Assembly (NCBI RefSeq): GCF_000023585.1
Contig: NC_012914.1
Location: 2,743,001 to 2,807,000 of the forward strand
From: Paenibacillus sp. JDR-2
Lineage (GTDB): Bacteria > Bacillota > Bacilli > Paenibacillales > Paenibacillaceae
Reading direction: 5' to 3'
Length of the DNA stretch: 64,000 nucleotides
Positions 51,135 through 59,227 of this stretch are shown piece by piece. The notes beneath the pieces were generated by a model that searched no databases, was not told the origin of the DNA, and saw only the letters and a list, made by a program, of their open reading frames with translations. Every line of letters begins with the position of its first letter. Position 1 is the stretch's first letter. The position numbers and the translations under genes were made by a program.

Positions 51135-51733
51135 AATGCGATGACGTACAAGACAAGTTCGATGTCTTCGGATATTTATCAGAGGAAGATGCCGAACGGG
51201 AAGCGATGGAAGCCCATTTGCTCGACTGCGAGCAATGTGCTGAACAATACCGTCTATGGGAAGAAAGCGAAGAAATGATCCTTAAGCTTTCGGAAGAGGA
51301 TGAAGTTGTTACAGCCCAGATGGAGCATGTCAATCGCAGCGTTATGGATCGCATTTATGCTGAACAATCGTGGTTGATGCCGGTGTCCCAGAAAAGCTAT
51401 TATTTCTCGCCTGCTTTCAGGCGTAACCTTGCTATTGTGTTGTCCGCTTGTTTAGCAATTTTCGCGTGTTCGCTTATTTTCTTCATCAAAGGCAACGAAC
51501 ATGGCACACCGGAAGAAAAAATGGCGCAACTAACCGGATTAATGGATACTGCTAATGCATCGGGCAGTGATTTTGTCATTAGCGCGGAATTTGAAGTTCC
51601 CGTGGCAAGCGTTAGTGACCCGTTTGTTTTGCAAGTCGTTCCAACCTTCCCGCAATATTGGGTAGCACTTTCACTTCTTGGGGTTGTGATGACGTTGTTA
51701 ATCTTGAACTGGTTGTCTAGAACGCGAAGCTAA
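51131..51733 (+). CDS. Zinc-binding membrane anti-sigma factor
   Basis: 200 residues. His29, Cys33 and Cys36 form the HxxxCxxC motif of ZAS-type anti-sigma factors. Two membrane segments (about 99-117 and 177-194) enclose an extracellular loop of about 55 residues. It should hold the sigma factor inactive at the membrane and release it after a stimulus, perhaps by proteolysis (PrsW at 11519 is the type of enzyme that acts in this way in B. subtilis). Coupled by ATGA. Confidence 0.87.
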   Translation: MKCDDVQDKFDVFGYLSEEDAEREAMEAHLLDCEQCAEQYRLWEESEEMILKLSEEDEVVTAQMEHVNRSVMDRIYAEQSWLMPVSQKSYYFSPAFRRNLAIVLSACLAIFACSLIFFIKGNEHGTPEEKMAQLTGLMDTANASGSDFVISAEFEVPVASVSDPFVLQVVPTFPQYWVALSLLGVVMTLLILNWLSRTRS

Positions 51734-51768
51734 TGCACAAGCTTAACAAAGGTGTTGTTCAGATATTC

Positions 51769-51817
51769 AACCTCTAACCGTGGCCGTTTCCATTCAGGGC
51801 CGCGGTAGAGGTTTTCT
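51769..51817 (+). terminator. Terminator of the sigma/anti-sigma pair
   Basis: AACCTCT-ACCG-GGCC pairs with GGCC-CGGT-AGAGGTT (a few bulges), followed by TTTTCTC. Confidence 0.8.
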
Positions 51818-51847
51818 CATTTATAGTCGGAAAGGCAGGAATCACAA

Positions 51848-52441
51848 TTGATTATTGGTATGGTACGACACGGCAATACCGATTGGAATGCGCTAGGGAA
51901 GATTCAAGGCCAGACTGATATTCCGTTAAATGAGCTTGGGAAAAAGCAGGCGAATGCACTTGCCGAGCGCTTAAGCCTAGATGAGAAGCTGTGGGACGCC
52001 GTTATATCGAGTGATTTGCAGCGTGCTCGCCAGACGGCTGAAGTAATTGCAGACAAGTTGGATATTCCGCTGCTGGAGGGCGATTCGCGATTGCGGGAAC
52101 GAAATTTCGGCGAAGTCGAAGGTCTGACATTGCCCGAGAGAGTGGAGCGTTGGGGAGAGAACTGGCGTGAAGTAGCGAGAGGATTGGAAACGGACGAGGA
52201 GGTCCGTGCCCGGGGAATGGCATTTCTGCAGGATTGGCAGAAACAGCGGCCAGAAGGCAGGCTGTTGGTTGTGTCCCATGGCGGGTTTCTGGCGCAAATG
52301 TTTGACACGCTTTGCGCCGACCTCGAGAAGCAGCATCTGGGCAATCTTTCTTACTCGATTCTCCAGTTGAAGGATGAACAATGGGCTCCGCTTCTATATA
52401 ATTGCACTCGTCACCTTGAGGAGGCGAATTCGAGAGTTTGA
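51848..52441 (+). CDS. Histidine phosphatase family protein (phosphoglycerate mutase-like)
   Basis: 197 residues. VRHGNTDWN supplies the phospho-accepting His8 and the Arg of the RHG motif, SSDLQRARQTAE and RLRERNFGEVEGL follow, and VVSHGGFL contains the second His. Cofactor-dependent mutase fold, but length and pattern suggest a phosphatase. It begins with TTG behind AAAGGCAGG. Substrate unknown. Confidence 0.88.
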   Translation: MIIGMVRHGNTDWNALGKIQGQTDIPLNELGKKQANALAERLSLDEKLWDAVISSDLQRARQTAEVIADKLDIPLLEGDSRLRERNFGEVEGLTLPERVERWGENWREVARGLETDEEVRARGMAFLQDWQKQRPEGRLLVVSHGGFLAQMFDTLCADLEKQHLGNLSYSILQLKDEQWAPLLYNCTRHLEEANSRV

Positions 52442-52461
52442 CGAAATAGGTCATTCTCGGA

Positions 52462-52607
52462 AATGTATCTCCTTCCGGCAACTGTTGTCATTCTGAATAT
52501 GGATTAGATTTGATAAGGTGTATTCAGAAGTGACAAAGGCGTACGCTTAAAAGCTTTCTGAAAGAAAGCTGCTTCGGAAGCATAGACTTTCCTCCAAGAG
52601 ATACATT
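52462..52607. repeat. Nested imperfect inverted repeat
   Basis: The outer arms AATGTATCTCCTT (52462) and AAGAGATACATT (52596-52607) are complementary. Inside, TTGTCATTCTGAATA (52485-52499) pairs with TATTCAGAAGTGACAA (52521-52536). Further in are two more hairpins, AGCTTTCT-GAA-AGAAAGCT (52552-52570) and TGCTTC-G-GAAGCA (52570-52582). No gene. Strongly structured RNA or DNA cruciform potential. Confidence 0.7.
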
Positions 52608-52650
52608 CGCCGCTCGTTCCTCGTCAATTTATTTTTTTTACAACAGTTTG

Positions 52651-52679
52651 GGCTGCCGTTAATTTGGCAGCCTTTTTTT
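52651..52679 (+). terminator. Terminator, GGCTGCC type
   Basis: GGCTGCC/GGCAGCC with an 8-base loop and seven T. It probably ends transcription from the histidine phosphatase gene. Confidence 0.9.
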
Positions 52680-52685
52680 ATGAAG

Positions 52686-52720
52686 AACAAGGGCTGCCAA
52701 TATCAATGGCAGCCCTTGTT
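52686..52720. repeat. Second GGCTGCC hairpin
   Basis: Perfect 14-bp stem (52686-52699 with 52707-52720, AACAAGGGCTGCCA/TGGCAGCCCTTGTT). Same GGCTGCC core as the terminator directly before it, but with no T tail, so it may be a duplicated hairpin or a bidirectional stop. Confidence 0.8.
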
Positions 52721-52732
52721 GCTGTTCCCGCC

Positions 52733-52971
52733 TTTGAATTTTACAAGGCTTTTTGTGTGAAAAACGAGCGAGCGGAAGCGGAGCAAGCAAATGTTCATTG
52801 AGAAGCTCAGCGTTCGCTTTTGATATCCGGATTCCCCTCCATAAAACTTCGAATCGAAGGGAATCCGGTATCAACGGCGATCGAAAGAACATTTGCTTGC
52901 GCAGCGGCCACAATTTGCAACGTAACCGCCAAATGTGAAGCTTTTTCACACAACTAGTTTTAAAATTCAAA
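52733..52971. repeat. 239-bp long imperfect palindrome, MITE- or BIME-like
   Basis: The ends are complementary (TTTGAATTTTA/TAAAATTCAAA). Inward, TTGTGTGAAAAA pairs with TTTTTCACACAA, GCAAGCAAATGTTC with GAACATTTGCTTGC, GATATCCGGATTCCC with GGGAATCCGGTATC, and the centre is CTTCGA-A-TCGAAG. Unpaired stretches lie between. There are no transposase genes or clear target-site duplications. No open frame of note. It is in the gap between the phosphatase and the next gene. Confidence 0.75.
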
Positions 52972-53065
52972 ATTCTTCCCATAATGGTACTAACTATTGC
53001 TAGCGAATCAAATAAGCTCGCGAACGAGACACAAACGGCGGGCAGTTACGGAAAGGAGAGATACC

Positions 53066-54247
53066 ATGAATTTGTCGGATATGTTGGGCTATGCAGATAT
53101 TCAGCAATTGAGCCGGATCGCCTCCGTGTATCAATGTGAGTGCAATGGCCACTCAAAAAATGATTTGATTCAGTCGATTCTCTCTACCGTCAGCCGGAAA
53201 GATGTATTTGAGGCGCAGATCAGCAGTATGAAACTGGACGAAATGCGGTTCTTGAACTCCCTGCTCTTTGAATCGAGAGATTCCTTCAGTCTGGAAGAGC
53301 TGATTGCAAGGGTTCAGCAAAGCAAGTTTGGCGAGCTCGAGCCCCCAGCGGAAGAACCGCCGCAGAAGAAAACGAAACGCACAAAGAAGAAGCAAGCCGA
53401 GGCCGAAGCGCCTAAAGAATCCGGACCACGCGAGATGATATCCAGGTTCAAGCATCAGGGATGGCTGTTTAACGGAGTAACCGGAACCAATCGTTATATG
53501 TTCCAGGTACCGCAGGATCTGAGAACGAGATTCCGCGAAACGCTGCGCAAAAAGTTTACAGCAGAGCTGCATTACACGGATGAGCCGCATATGTACCGGG
53601 ACGAACAAATGCTCGTTCAAGAAGATGTTTATCAGCTGCTTCATTATATTTATCACAATGAAGTACAGCTGTCGGCGGACGGCTCGATGTACAAACGGTT
53701 CAGCGGACAGATTTTGGAAAAGCTGGCCATTTCGGAAGAACCGCCCGGTAAAGGCGAATGGCGATTCGGATACGGCAGACATTTTCACCATTATCCGAAC
53801 CGAATGTCTCTCCTGTTTGACTATTGCGGCTATATGAAGTATTTCGTGGACGATAACGTGGTATTGGCTTTATCGCCGAGCGGCGAAGAGCGGTTGCGCA
53901 GCAAACCAGCCAATGAAATGGAGCAAATCTATAAATTTTGGCTGAAGTTGTACAAAGGGGCAATCCCCAATATTCATTCGCTTGTGCATTGGATGAATAA
54001 TCTGGCGGAGCAATGGGTTACGGTTGATTCACTTCGCACTGTGCTTATTCCCTTCGTCAAACCGTTCTATTACGATACAGCAGATAAGGTGCTGGATATC
54101 CGATTAATTGGAATGATGGTTCATCTGGGTATGCTTCGGATTGGCGAGCATCAGGAGCATGGGACGGTTGTGCGGATGACCAAATTGGGAAGGGCGCTTG
54201 TCGCCGGAGTAAATCTCGAAGATCAGGACCGGATGTTTCTCTATTAG
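53066..54247 (+). CDS. Hypothetical protein with SAP-like N terminus and basic linker
   Basis: 393 residues, not recognised. The N-terminal helical part (about 1-60, HSKNDLIQSILS near 35) resembles small nucleic-acid-binding helical domains such as the SAP or Rho N type. It is followed by a Pro/Glu- and Lys-rich linker (about 90-125, KKTKRTKKKQ) and a large C-terminal domain with winged-helix-like ends (LGRALVAGVN). The start is set by GGAAAGGAGAG; an upstream in-frame start is rejected. Role in DNA or RNA handling is a guess. Confidence 0.7.
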   Translation: MNLSDMLGYADIQQLSRIASVYQCECNGHSKNDLIQSILSTVSRKDVFEAQISSMKLDEMRFLNSLLFESRDSFSLEELIARVQQSKFGELEPPAEEPPQKKTKRTKKKQAEAEAPKESGPREMISRFKHQGWLFNGVTGTNRYMFQVPQDLRTRFRETLRKKFTAELHYTDEPHMYRDEQMLVQEDVYQLLHYIYHNEVQLSADGSMYKRFSGQILEKLAISEEPPGKGEWRFGYGRHFHHYPNRMSLLFDYCGYMKYFVDDNVVLALSPSGEERLRSKPANEMEQIYKFWLKLYKGAIPNIHSLVHWMNNLAEQWVTVDSLRTVLIPFVKPFYYDTADKVLDIRLIGMMVHLGMLRIGEHQEHGTVVRMTKLGRALVAGVNLEDQDRMFLY

Positions 54248-54319
54248 TTTTTCTATGAAACCAACTAGGCGATGGCATATTAATTGAAATGGGGGCAATC
54301 GTACTTATCGGCGCGCAGA

Positions 54320-54427
54320 ATGGTGAATATGCTTAAAGTAGGAGCCGGTTCGATTGTGACTGAGAATGACGAGTTGACCTATACTCTTTCACTTGAATCA
54401 CCGCGTGACGATAGTCGAAGACGATAG
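54320..54427 (+). CDS. Possible 35-residue protein
   Basis: Frame from ATG 54320 reads MVNMLKVGAGSIVTENDELTYT... and ends in a basic SRRR tail. Composition is protein-like, but the ribosome binding site is poor. ATG 54329 is an alternative start. It lies just before the IDEAL gene. Confidence 0.3.
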   Translation: MVNMLKVGAGSIVTENDELTYTLSLESPRDDSRRR

Positions 54428-54460
54428 GATCTCTTTAACGCCGGTTTGGAGGTGTATCCT

Positions 54461-54643
54461 ATGGACAAAATGAAAGTTGCTTATGAAGCAATGCTAGGAT
54501 TAGCAGCGGAGATGGTATTAGATGAAGCCGTTCACAAGTTTCGCTCGGATCGGATCTACAAAGCGATCGATCAAGCGTTGGCCGTTGGAGACGAGGATAC
54601 GTTCTACCGTTTAGCCGCTCAATTAAATCAATTAAAGAGCTAA
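54461..54643 (+). CDS. Stand-alone IDEAL-domain protein
   Basis: 60 residues. The C-terminal half, VHKFRSDRIYKAIDQALAVG followed by DEDTFYRLAAQL, is the IDEAL domain, otherwise found at the end of YpiB-type proteins. GGAGGTG sets the start. In B. subtilis ypiB, with an IDEAL domain, precedes ypiF at the same place; here only the IDEAL part is encoded. Confidence 0.82.
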   Translation: MDKMKVAYEAMLGLAAEMVLDEAVHKFRSDRIYKAIDQALAVGDEDTFYRLAAQLNQLKS

Positions 54644-54658
54644 TTTACGCGAATAGAA

Positions 54659-54716
54659 ACTTCCGCCCTATGATGGAGGACTTAAGGATCCGTCATAGCA
54701 GCGGGAGTTTTTTTGT
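54659..54716 (+). terminator. Terminator after the IDEAL gene
   Basis: CTTCCGC and CTATGATGG pair with CCGTCATAG and GCGGGAG; seven T follow. Confidence 0.85.
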
Positions 54717-54793
54717 TGTTTGGATTGGCAAAATCCCCCTTTATGGGTAACATAGAGATTACGGACGAATCTCAACAGGAAAGGGAGCAGGAA

Positions 54794-55213
54794 ATGAAAT
54801 TTAGCGACATTGCCGAGCAACAATGGGACGAGCTTAAGCCCTACCTCGACACATGCTTGCTGCCGGTCACCGGAATGACGGGATTAGAGCAGCCGTTTGA
54901 AGCAACACTTGCACTTGAGCAGTTAAGGGACGTAATGGACCTCATAGAAATCCCTTTTAAAGGAAGAATCGTGACCTATCCGGCGATGCACTACATGAAT
55001 GGAGACTCTGCAGGGGCACTCGTTTCGAAAACCTGCCGATCGTTAAAGGAGTCCGGATTCCGGTTTGTCATCGTCATCTCGGCTAAGAATCAGGAAGGTC
55101 TGGAATGCCCGGATGCCGATCTTGTGATCTGTCCGGACGGCGAAGGGGAAGCGCCAACTGCGGCAAATGTGTCGAAAGCCGTGCAGGCTTTGTGGAACCG
55201 CGGCGGCTCCTAA
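54794..55213 (+). CDS. DUF2487 protein, YpiF-like
   Basis: 139 residues. Begins MKFSDIAEQQWDELKPYLDT, which with CLLPVTGMTG identifies the YpiF/DUF2487 family. Located directly upstream of qcrA as in B. subtilis. Cytoplasmic, probably alpha/beta. The chosen ATG follows AAAGGGAGCAGG; a longer frame from 54713 is not supported. Function unknown. Confidence 0.85.
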   Translation: MKFSDIAEQQWDELKPYLDTCLLPVTGMTGLEQPFEATLALEQLRDVMDLIEIPFKGRIVTYPAMHYMNGDSAGALVSKTCRSLKESGFRFVIVISAKNQEGLECPDADLVICPDGEGEAPTAANVSKAVQALWNRGGS

Positions 55214-55324
55214 ACGACAATAAAGCGCTGTCATCTTCCAAACGGGGGTATTTTTGAATAAAAAAAATGGGTTTTGGGGAAACAAAAGTTAAGGCAAGGT
55301 TAAATGTGACAAATTGCCAACAAA

Positions 55325-55342
55325 TTTGTGAATGGCATTTTA
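55325..55342 (+). promoter_or_regulatory. ResD-like box upstream of qcrA
   Basis: TTTGTGAAT followed by GGCATTTTA resembles the loosely defined ResD target in Bacillus (TTGTGAA with a downstream T run). It lies about 28 bases before the -35. Prediction from memory of the consensus only. Confidence 0.35.
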
Positions 55343-55369
55343 TAGGTAAATAAATCGCGAGCCATATTC

Positions 55370-55398
55370 TTGACGCTCCCAAGCGCCTAGGCTATTAT
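55370..55398 (+). promoter_or_regulatory. Promoter of qcrABC
   Basis: TTGACG and TATTAT with 17 bases between them, about 80 bases before qcrA. Confidence 0.75.
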
Positions 55399-55478
55399 AG
55401 TTTATGTCCTAGTTCGTCAAGCGTTTTGCCGTGCGGCTGAACGCGAGAAATGGTTGGCAAAGGGGGTTAGAACAGAAG

Positions 55479-56009
55479 ATGAGTAACCACGAACATCAAG
55501 AAACCGCGCATCGTCCGGTTCAACGCAAAGAGATGTCCCGGCGTCAATTTTTGTCGTATACACTCGGCGGTACGACTGCATTTATGGTTGGTGGCGCGGT
55601 TTTGCCTATGGTCCGTTTTGCGGTTGATCCTCTCTTGGCAAAAAAAGCTGAGGGAACATGGGTTAAAGTAGTTGAAGAGAGCAAAGTAACAACTGAGCCT
55701 CAAGAATTCAAGTTCCAAATTCATCAGGTCGATGGCTGGTATGTAAGCGATCCCGAACTTTCTGCCTGGATTACGAAGGACGCAAATAATCAGGTTTTTG
55801 CGCTTTCTCCGGTATGCAAGCACCTCGGTTGTACAATCGGTTGGAATACGCTTGGCCATCACGAGTATGATTGTCCATGCCACGGTGCACGTTATACCGT
55901 TGACGGGAAAAACCTTGCAGTTGCCCCACATCCATTAGATGAATATGAAGTGAAAGTTGAAAACGGTTTTGTGTACGTAGGTCCGATTAAAGCGAACTCT
56001 CGTGTATAG
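55479..56009 (+). CDS. qcrA: Menaquinol-cytochrome c reductase Rieske iron-sulfur subunit
   Basis: 176 residues. Twin-arginine signal/anchor (SRRQFLSYTLGG, residues about 20-31) suggests Tat export. Cluster ligands in CKHLGC and CPCHG. Outer-face electron carrier of the b6c complex. Start chosen at MSNHE behind AAAGGGGG. Confidence 0.94.
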   Translation: MSNHEHQETAHRPVQRKEMSRRQFLSYTLGGTTAFMVGGAVLPMVRFAVDPLLAKKAEGTWVKVVEESKVTTEPQEFKFQIHQVDGWYVSDPELSAWITKDANNQVFALSPVCKHLGCTIGWNTLGHHEYDCPCHGARYTVDGKNLAVAPHPLDEYEVKVENGFVYVGPIKANSRV

Positions 56010-56023
56010 GAGGCTAATAGCAG

Positions 56024-56695
56024 ATGTTTAAATCGATGTACAACTGGATTGACGAACGTCTTGATATTACGCCGCTGTGGCGGGATGTAGCGGACCATGA
56101 AGTACCGGAGCACGTTAACCCTGCTCACCACTTCTCGGCATTCGTTTACTGCTTCGGCGGTTTGACGTTCTTTATCACCGTAATTCAAATTTTGTCCGGC
56201 ATGTTCCTAACCATGTACTATGTACCGGACATTATCAACGCTTATGCAAGCGTTGACTACTTGAACCATAAGGTTGCATTTGGCGGCATTGTTCGCGGCA
56301 TGCATCACTTTGGCGCAAGTTTGGTTATCGTAATGATGTTTTTACATACCTTGCGTGTATTCTTCACGGGTTCCTACAAAGCACCGCGTGAAATGAACTG
56401 GGTCGTAGGGATGCTGATCTTCTTCATTATGTTAGGCCTTGGCTTCACGGGCTACCTGCTGCCTTGGGATAACAAAGCTTACTTTGCAACAAAAGTAGGC
56501 GTACAGATCGCAGAATCCGTACCGTATATCGGTCCTTACATCGGCGAGTTCCTGTACGGCGGCGACATTGTAGGCGCGCAAACGCTAACACGCTTCTTCG
56601 CAATTCACGTATTCTTCCTGCCTGGCGCTTTGATTGCAATGCTTGCAGCGCACTTCCTGATGATTCGGAAGCAAGGCATTTCGGGACCACTTTAA
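56024..56695 (+). CDS. qcrB: Menaquinol-cytochrome c reductase cytochrome b subunit
   Basis: 223-residue b6-type subunit with four membrane helices. Heme-ligand His pairs in GMHHFGASLVIVMMFLHTLR and in RFFAIHVFFLPGA... AAHFLM. GYLLPWDNKAYF forms the quinol site. AGGAGG lies before the start; same transcript as qcrA. Confidence 0.95.
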   Translation: MFKSMYNWIDERLDITPLWRDVADHEVPEHVNPAHHFSAFVYCFGGLTFFITVIQILSGMFLTMYYVPDIINAYASVDYLNHKVAFGGIVRGMHHFGASLVIVMMFLHTLRVFFTGSYKAPREMNWVVGMLIFFIMLGLGFTGYLLPWDNKAYFATKVGVQIAESVPYIGPYIGEFLYGGDIVGAQTLTRFFAIHVFFLPGALIAMLAAHFLMIRKQGISGPL

Positions 56696-56713
56696 GCGAA
56701 GGGAGGATTTATT

Positions 56714-57586
56714 ATGGCGCACGGTCATAAATCGAACGAGAAGGTCGTTTATGTTGGCGACTCGCGGGTGAAGAAAAGCAATCATCCGAACATTCCGCCA
56801 GATTATACGTCCTACCCCGGTAAATCGGAAGCGTTCATACCGAACTTCCTGCTTAAGGAATGGATGGTTGGCTGCGTAGTCTTGGTTGGTTTCCTGACTT
56901 GGACCATTGCAGAAGGTGCACCGCTTGGTTATCCGGCGGACCCTACGAATGCATCCTTTATTCCGATGCCGGACTGGTACTTCTTGTTCCTGTATCAGTT
57001 TTTGAAATATCCATGGGTTTCTGGCGACTACATCGTGCTTGGTACGATGGGGGTTCCAGCTGTTATGTTCGGCGGCTTGCTGCTTGCTCCGTTCCTGGAC
57101 ACAGGTAAAGAGCGCCGGTTCTACCGCCGTCCAATCGCATCATCGCTCATGTTCTTGTCCTTGATCGCCTGTGTGTATTTGACGGTTATCTCATGGAGTC
57201 ACTACACGCATGAGATGGAAGCTACGAATTCGATTCCGGAGCATAAGGTCCGTGAAGAGAAAGCGCGCGAAGCACATGAGAAAGGTCAAGAAGCTCCAAG
57301 CGCATCGAAGCCGGCAAAAACGGTAGCATTGGTTGACGCGAATGACCCGGCAATGGACATTGTCAAGAAAGCACAATGCGTTGCTTGTCATGCTAACGAT
57401 CTGAAGGGCAATCCGCCGCAAGTGCCGGCTTTGACTGGCGTAGGCGACCGGTTGTCGAAGGAAGAATTGGTTGAAACCGTGACCAATGGACGCGGTGGCA
57501 TGCCATCTTTCAAAGATCAGTTGTCAGCTGAAGAGATTGACCAATTAACAACTTGGCTTGCGAAGCAAAAAGCGCCGGCTGAATAA
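56714..57586 (+). CDS. qcrC: Menaquinol-cytochrome c reductase cytochrome b/c subunit
   Basis: 290 residues. N-terminal three-helix subunit IV-like part (about 45-165), a charged Lys/Glu/Ala linker, and a C-terminal cytochrome c domain with CVACH and axial Met in GGMPSF. Typical fused b/c subunit of Bacillota. GGGAGGA precedes the start. Confidence 0.95.
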   Translation: MAHGHKSNEKVVYVGDSRVKKSNHPNIPPDYTSYPGKSEAFIPNFLLKEWMVGCVVLVGFLTWTIAEGAPLGYPADPTNASFIPMPDWYFLFLYQFLKYPWVSGDYIVLGTMGVPAVMFGGLLLAPFLDTGKERRFYRRPIASSLMFLSLIACVYLTVISWSHYTHEMEATNSIPEHKVREEKAREAHEKGQEAPSASKPAKTVALVDANDPAMDIVKKAQCVACHANDLKGNPPQVPALTGVGDRLSKEELVETVTNGRGGMPSFKDQLSAEEIDQLTTWLAKQKAPAE

Positions 57587-57598
57587 TAGCAACATTTA

Positions 57599-57632
57599 AA
57601 AACCTGATCGTATTTATGCGGTCAGGTTTTTT
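57599..57632 (+). terminator. Terminator of qcrABC
   Basis: AAAACCTGA and TCAGGTTTT arms extended by CG/GC pairs, followed by a T run. Confidence 0.9.
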
Positions 57633-57668
57633 CAAATCTAAACGACGAAACAGGAGGCGTATATTTCT

Positions 57669-58307
57669 ATGGGCGTACCGATATCTTGGTTCTGGAGCCG
57701 ATCTTTTTTATTAAGCCGCCTCTTTTTATGGGTATTGTTTATCTTTAATTTCCTGGGCACCGTGTACGGTTACATCTGGTACGGTAATCAGATTGAAGAT
57801 ACGGTAAGCAACCATCCGTTATGGCAGGTTGTATTTGTCCCGGATAGTCCAACGGCAAGCTTGTTCTTTACTCTTACCTTGCTGTATTGGCTGTTTCCGC
57901 CGCAAGGCAACTCCCGCTTTGTCAACGGAGCGCGAATGATTATTGAAGGCCTCGCGGTCGTTACTTCTATTAAATATGGCATCTGGGCGGTTTCTATGAT
58001 TGTTGCAGGAAGCATGCAGGGGGATCCGCTTCAATGGGAGCATTGGATGCTGATGGCCTCGCATACGGCAATGGCCGTAGAAGTGCTGTTATATGCCCGT
58101 TTTATGAAAGCCGGTATATGGGCGGCCGTAATTGGTACGTTGTGGCTTTTGCTAAATGACACCGTAGACTATGCGTATGATGTTTTTCCGTGGCTTTCGG
58201 ATAGGCTTATGGATGATCTGACGGCTGTCAAATGGTTTACATACAGCTTAACGATCTTTAGCTTTATTGTCGGCGGACTTGCATTAAGGGCAAGAAAAGA
58301 GACATAA
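57669..58307 (+). CDS. DUF1405 membrane protein, YpjA-like
   Basis: 212 residues with about six membrane helices. NFLGTVYGYIWYG near 28-40 and the LNDTVDYAYD segment near 155 are typical. YpjA lies just after qcrC in B. subtilis too. AGGAGGCG at a usable distance. No known function. Confidence 0.82.
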   Translation: MGVPISWFWSRSFLLSRLFLWVLFIFNFLGTVYGYIWYGNQIEDTVSNHPLWQVVFVPDSPTASLFFTLTLLYWLFPPQGNSRFVNGARMIIEGLAVVTSIKYGIWAVSMIVAGSMQGDPLQWEHWMLMASHTAMAVEVLLYARFMKAGIWAAVIGTLWLLLNDTVDYAYDVFPWLSDRLMDDLTAVKWFTYSLTIFSFIVGGLALRARKET

Positions 58308-58362
58308 GTATGGACATCCCTTCATAAAGTGGTCATAGCAATTCTCTTTAGGAGGGATGACC

Positions 58363-59226
58363 ATGAAGATACGAATTGTATTGCCATTATTTTTATGTAT
58401 CGTCATGACCGTCTGTTCGGTTACGGCTGCCAAAGCCTTTCCTGCGGACCTGCTTAGGACAGGCAATGCAAACGAAACCAGGAACGAGCTGCTTCGCCTA
58501 GACGAGACGGCTGCAGCTTTATACCAAGCTGCTTACATGAATAATCGCCAAGCCGGCTATAAATATGTCCAGCAGCTGGATAAGCTTGTGAACAAGAGCG
58601 ATATCAGACATGCCGGACAAGCTGCCGGATGGAAACTGATGGAGGAGAGCATTGCTTCGATTACCTACACGCTTAAAAACGGCAAGGTAACCTCCGATTG
58701 GCTGACGGCAGCGGCGCGCATTCATTTAACGACTGATGCGTTGCTGCGCCCGGATCATGCGTTATGGCTGCAGTATGAGAAAGTGATGCTGGAGGATTTA
58801 GAGAGGGTGAACCGCTCCTGGAACAGGCAGACGGATGACGGCGCGATAGCGGCGAGAGCTGCGATGAACAGCTTTAATCAACATTTATCGCGCATTGAAG
58901 CCGCTGCTTCCATGCAGCGGCCAATGGAACGGATTGACGAATTGCGTGATCGGATCCATTATACGAACGTACTGCTTGAAGCGGGGATGAAAGGGCAGAC
59001 CAAGCAGGACTGGACGGACAATTCGATATCGGACCTTGAGTTTTCGGTAAACCGGTTATTCGATAACGGTCATTCGCAGGACGAGGAACCGGTTGTTGCT
59101 CCAGTTGGAGAAGCACATCCCATTAGTTGGATTTTGCTTCTTGGCGCCATTATTATGGCGGTTCTTACCTATACAGGCTGGAGGAAGTACAAGCAGCAGC
59201 CTTATGGAGTAAAGCCATTGTCTTAA
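58363..59226 (+). CDS. ypjB: Sporulation-linked protein YpjB
   Basis: About 287 residues. N-terminal signal segment (about 4-24), a helical outside domain and a C-terminal membrane helix (about 250-270, ISWILLLGAIIMAVLTY). The start ATG 58363 follows TTTAGGAGGG at a good distance; ATG 58357 directly abuts it. A GGTCAT/ATGACC inverted repeat frames the ribosome binding site. The family is sigma-E-linked in B. subtilis. Confidence 0.82.
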   Translation: MKIRIVLPLFLCIVMTVCSVTAAKAFPADLLRTGNANETRNELLRLDETAAALYQAAYMNNRQAGYKYVQQLDKLVNKSDIRHAGQAAGWKLMEESIASITYTLKNGKVTSDWLTAAARIHLTTDALLRPDHALWLQYEKVMLEDLERVNRSWNRQTDDGAIAARAAMNSFNQHLSRIEAAASMQRPMERIDELRDRIHYTNVLLEAGMKGQTKQDWTDNSISDLEFSVNRLFDNGHSQDEEPVVAPVGEAHPISWILLLGAIIMAVLTYTGWRKYKQQPYGVKPLS

Positions 59227-59227
59227 T

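Noticed and set aside
52659-52982. 107-codon minus-strand gene across the long palindrome
   Set aside because: Its sequence is dictated by the inverted repeat and terminator, with no ribosome binding site.
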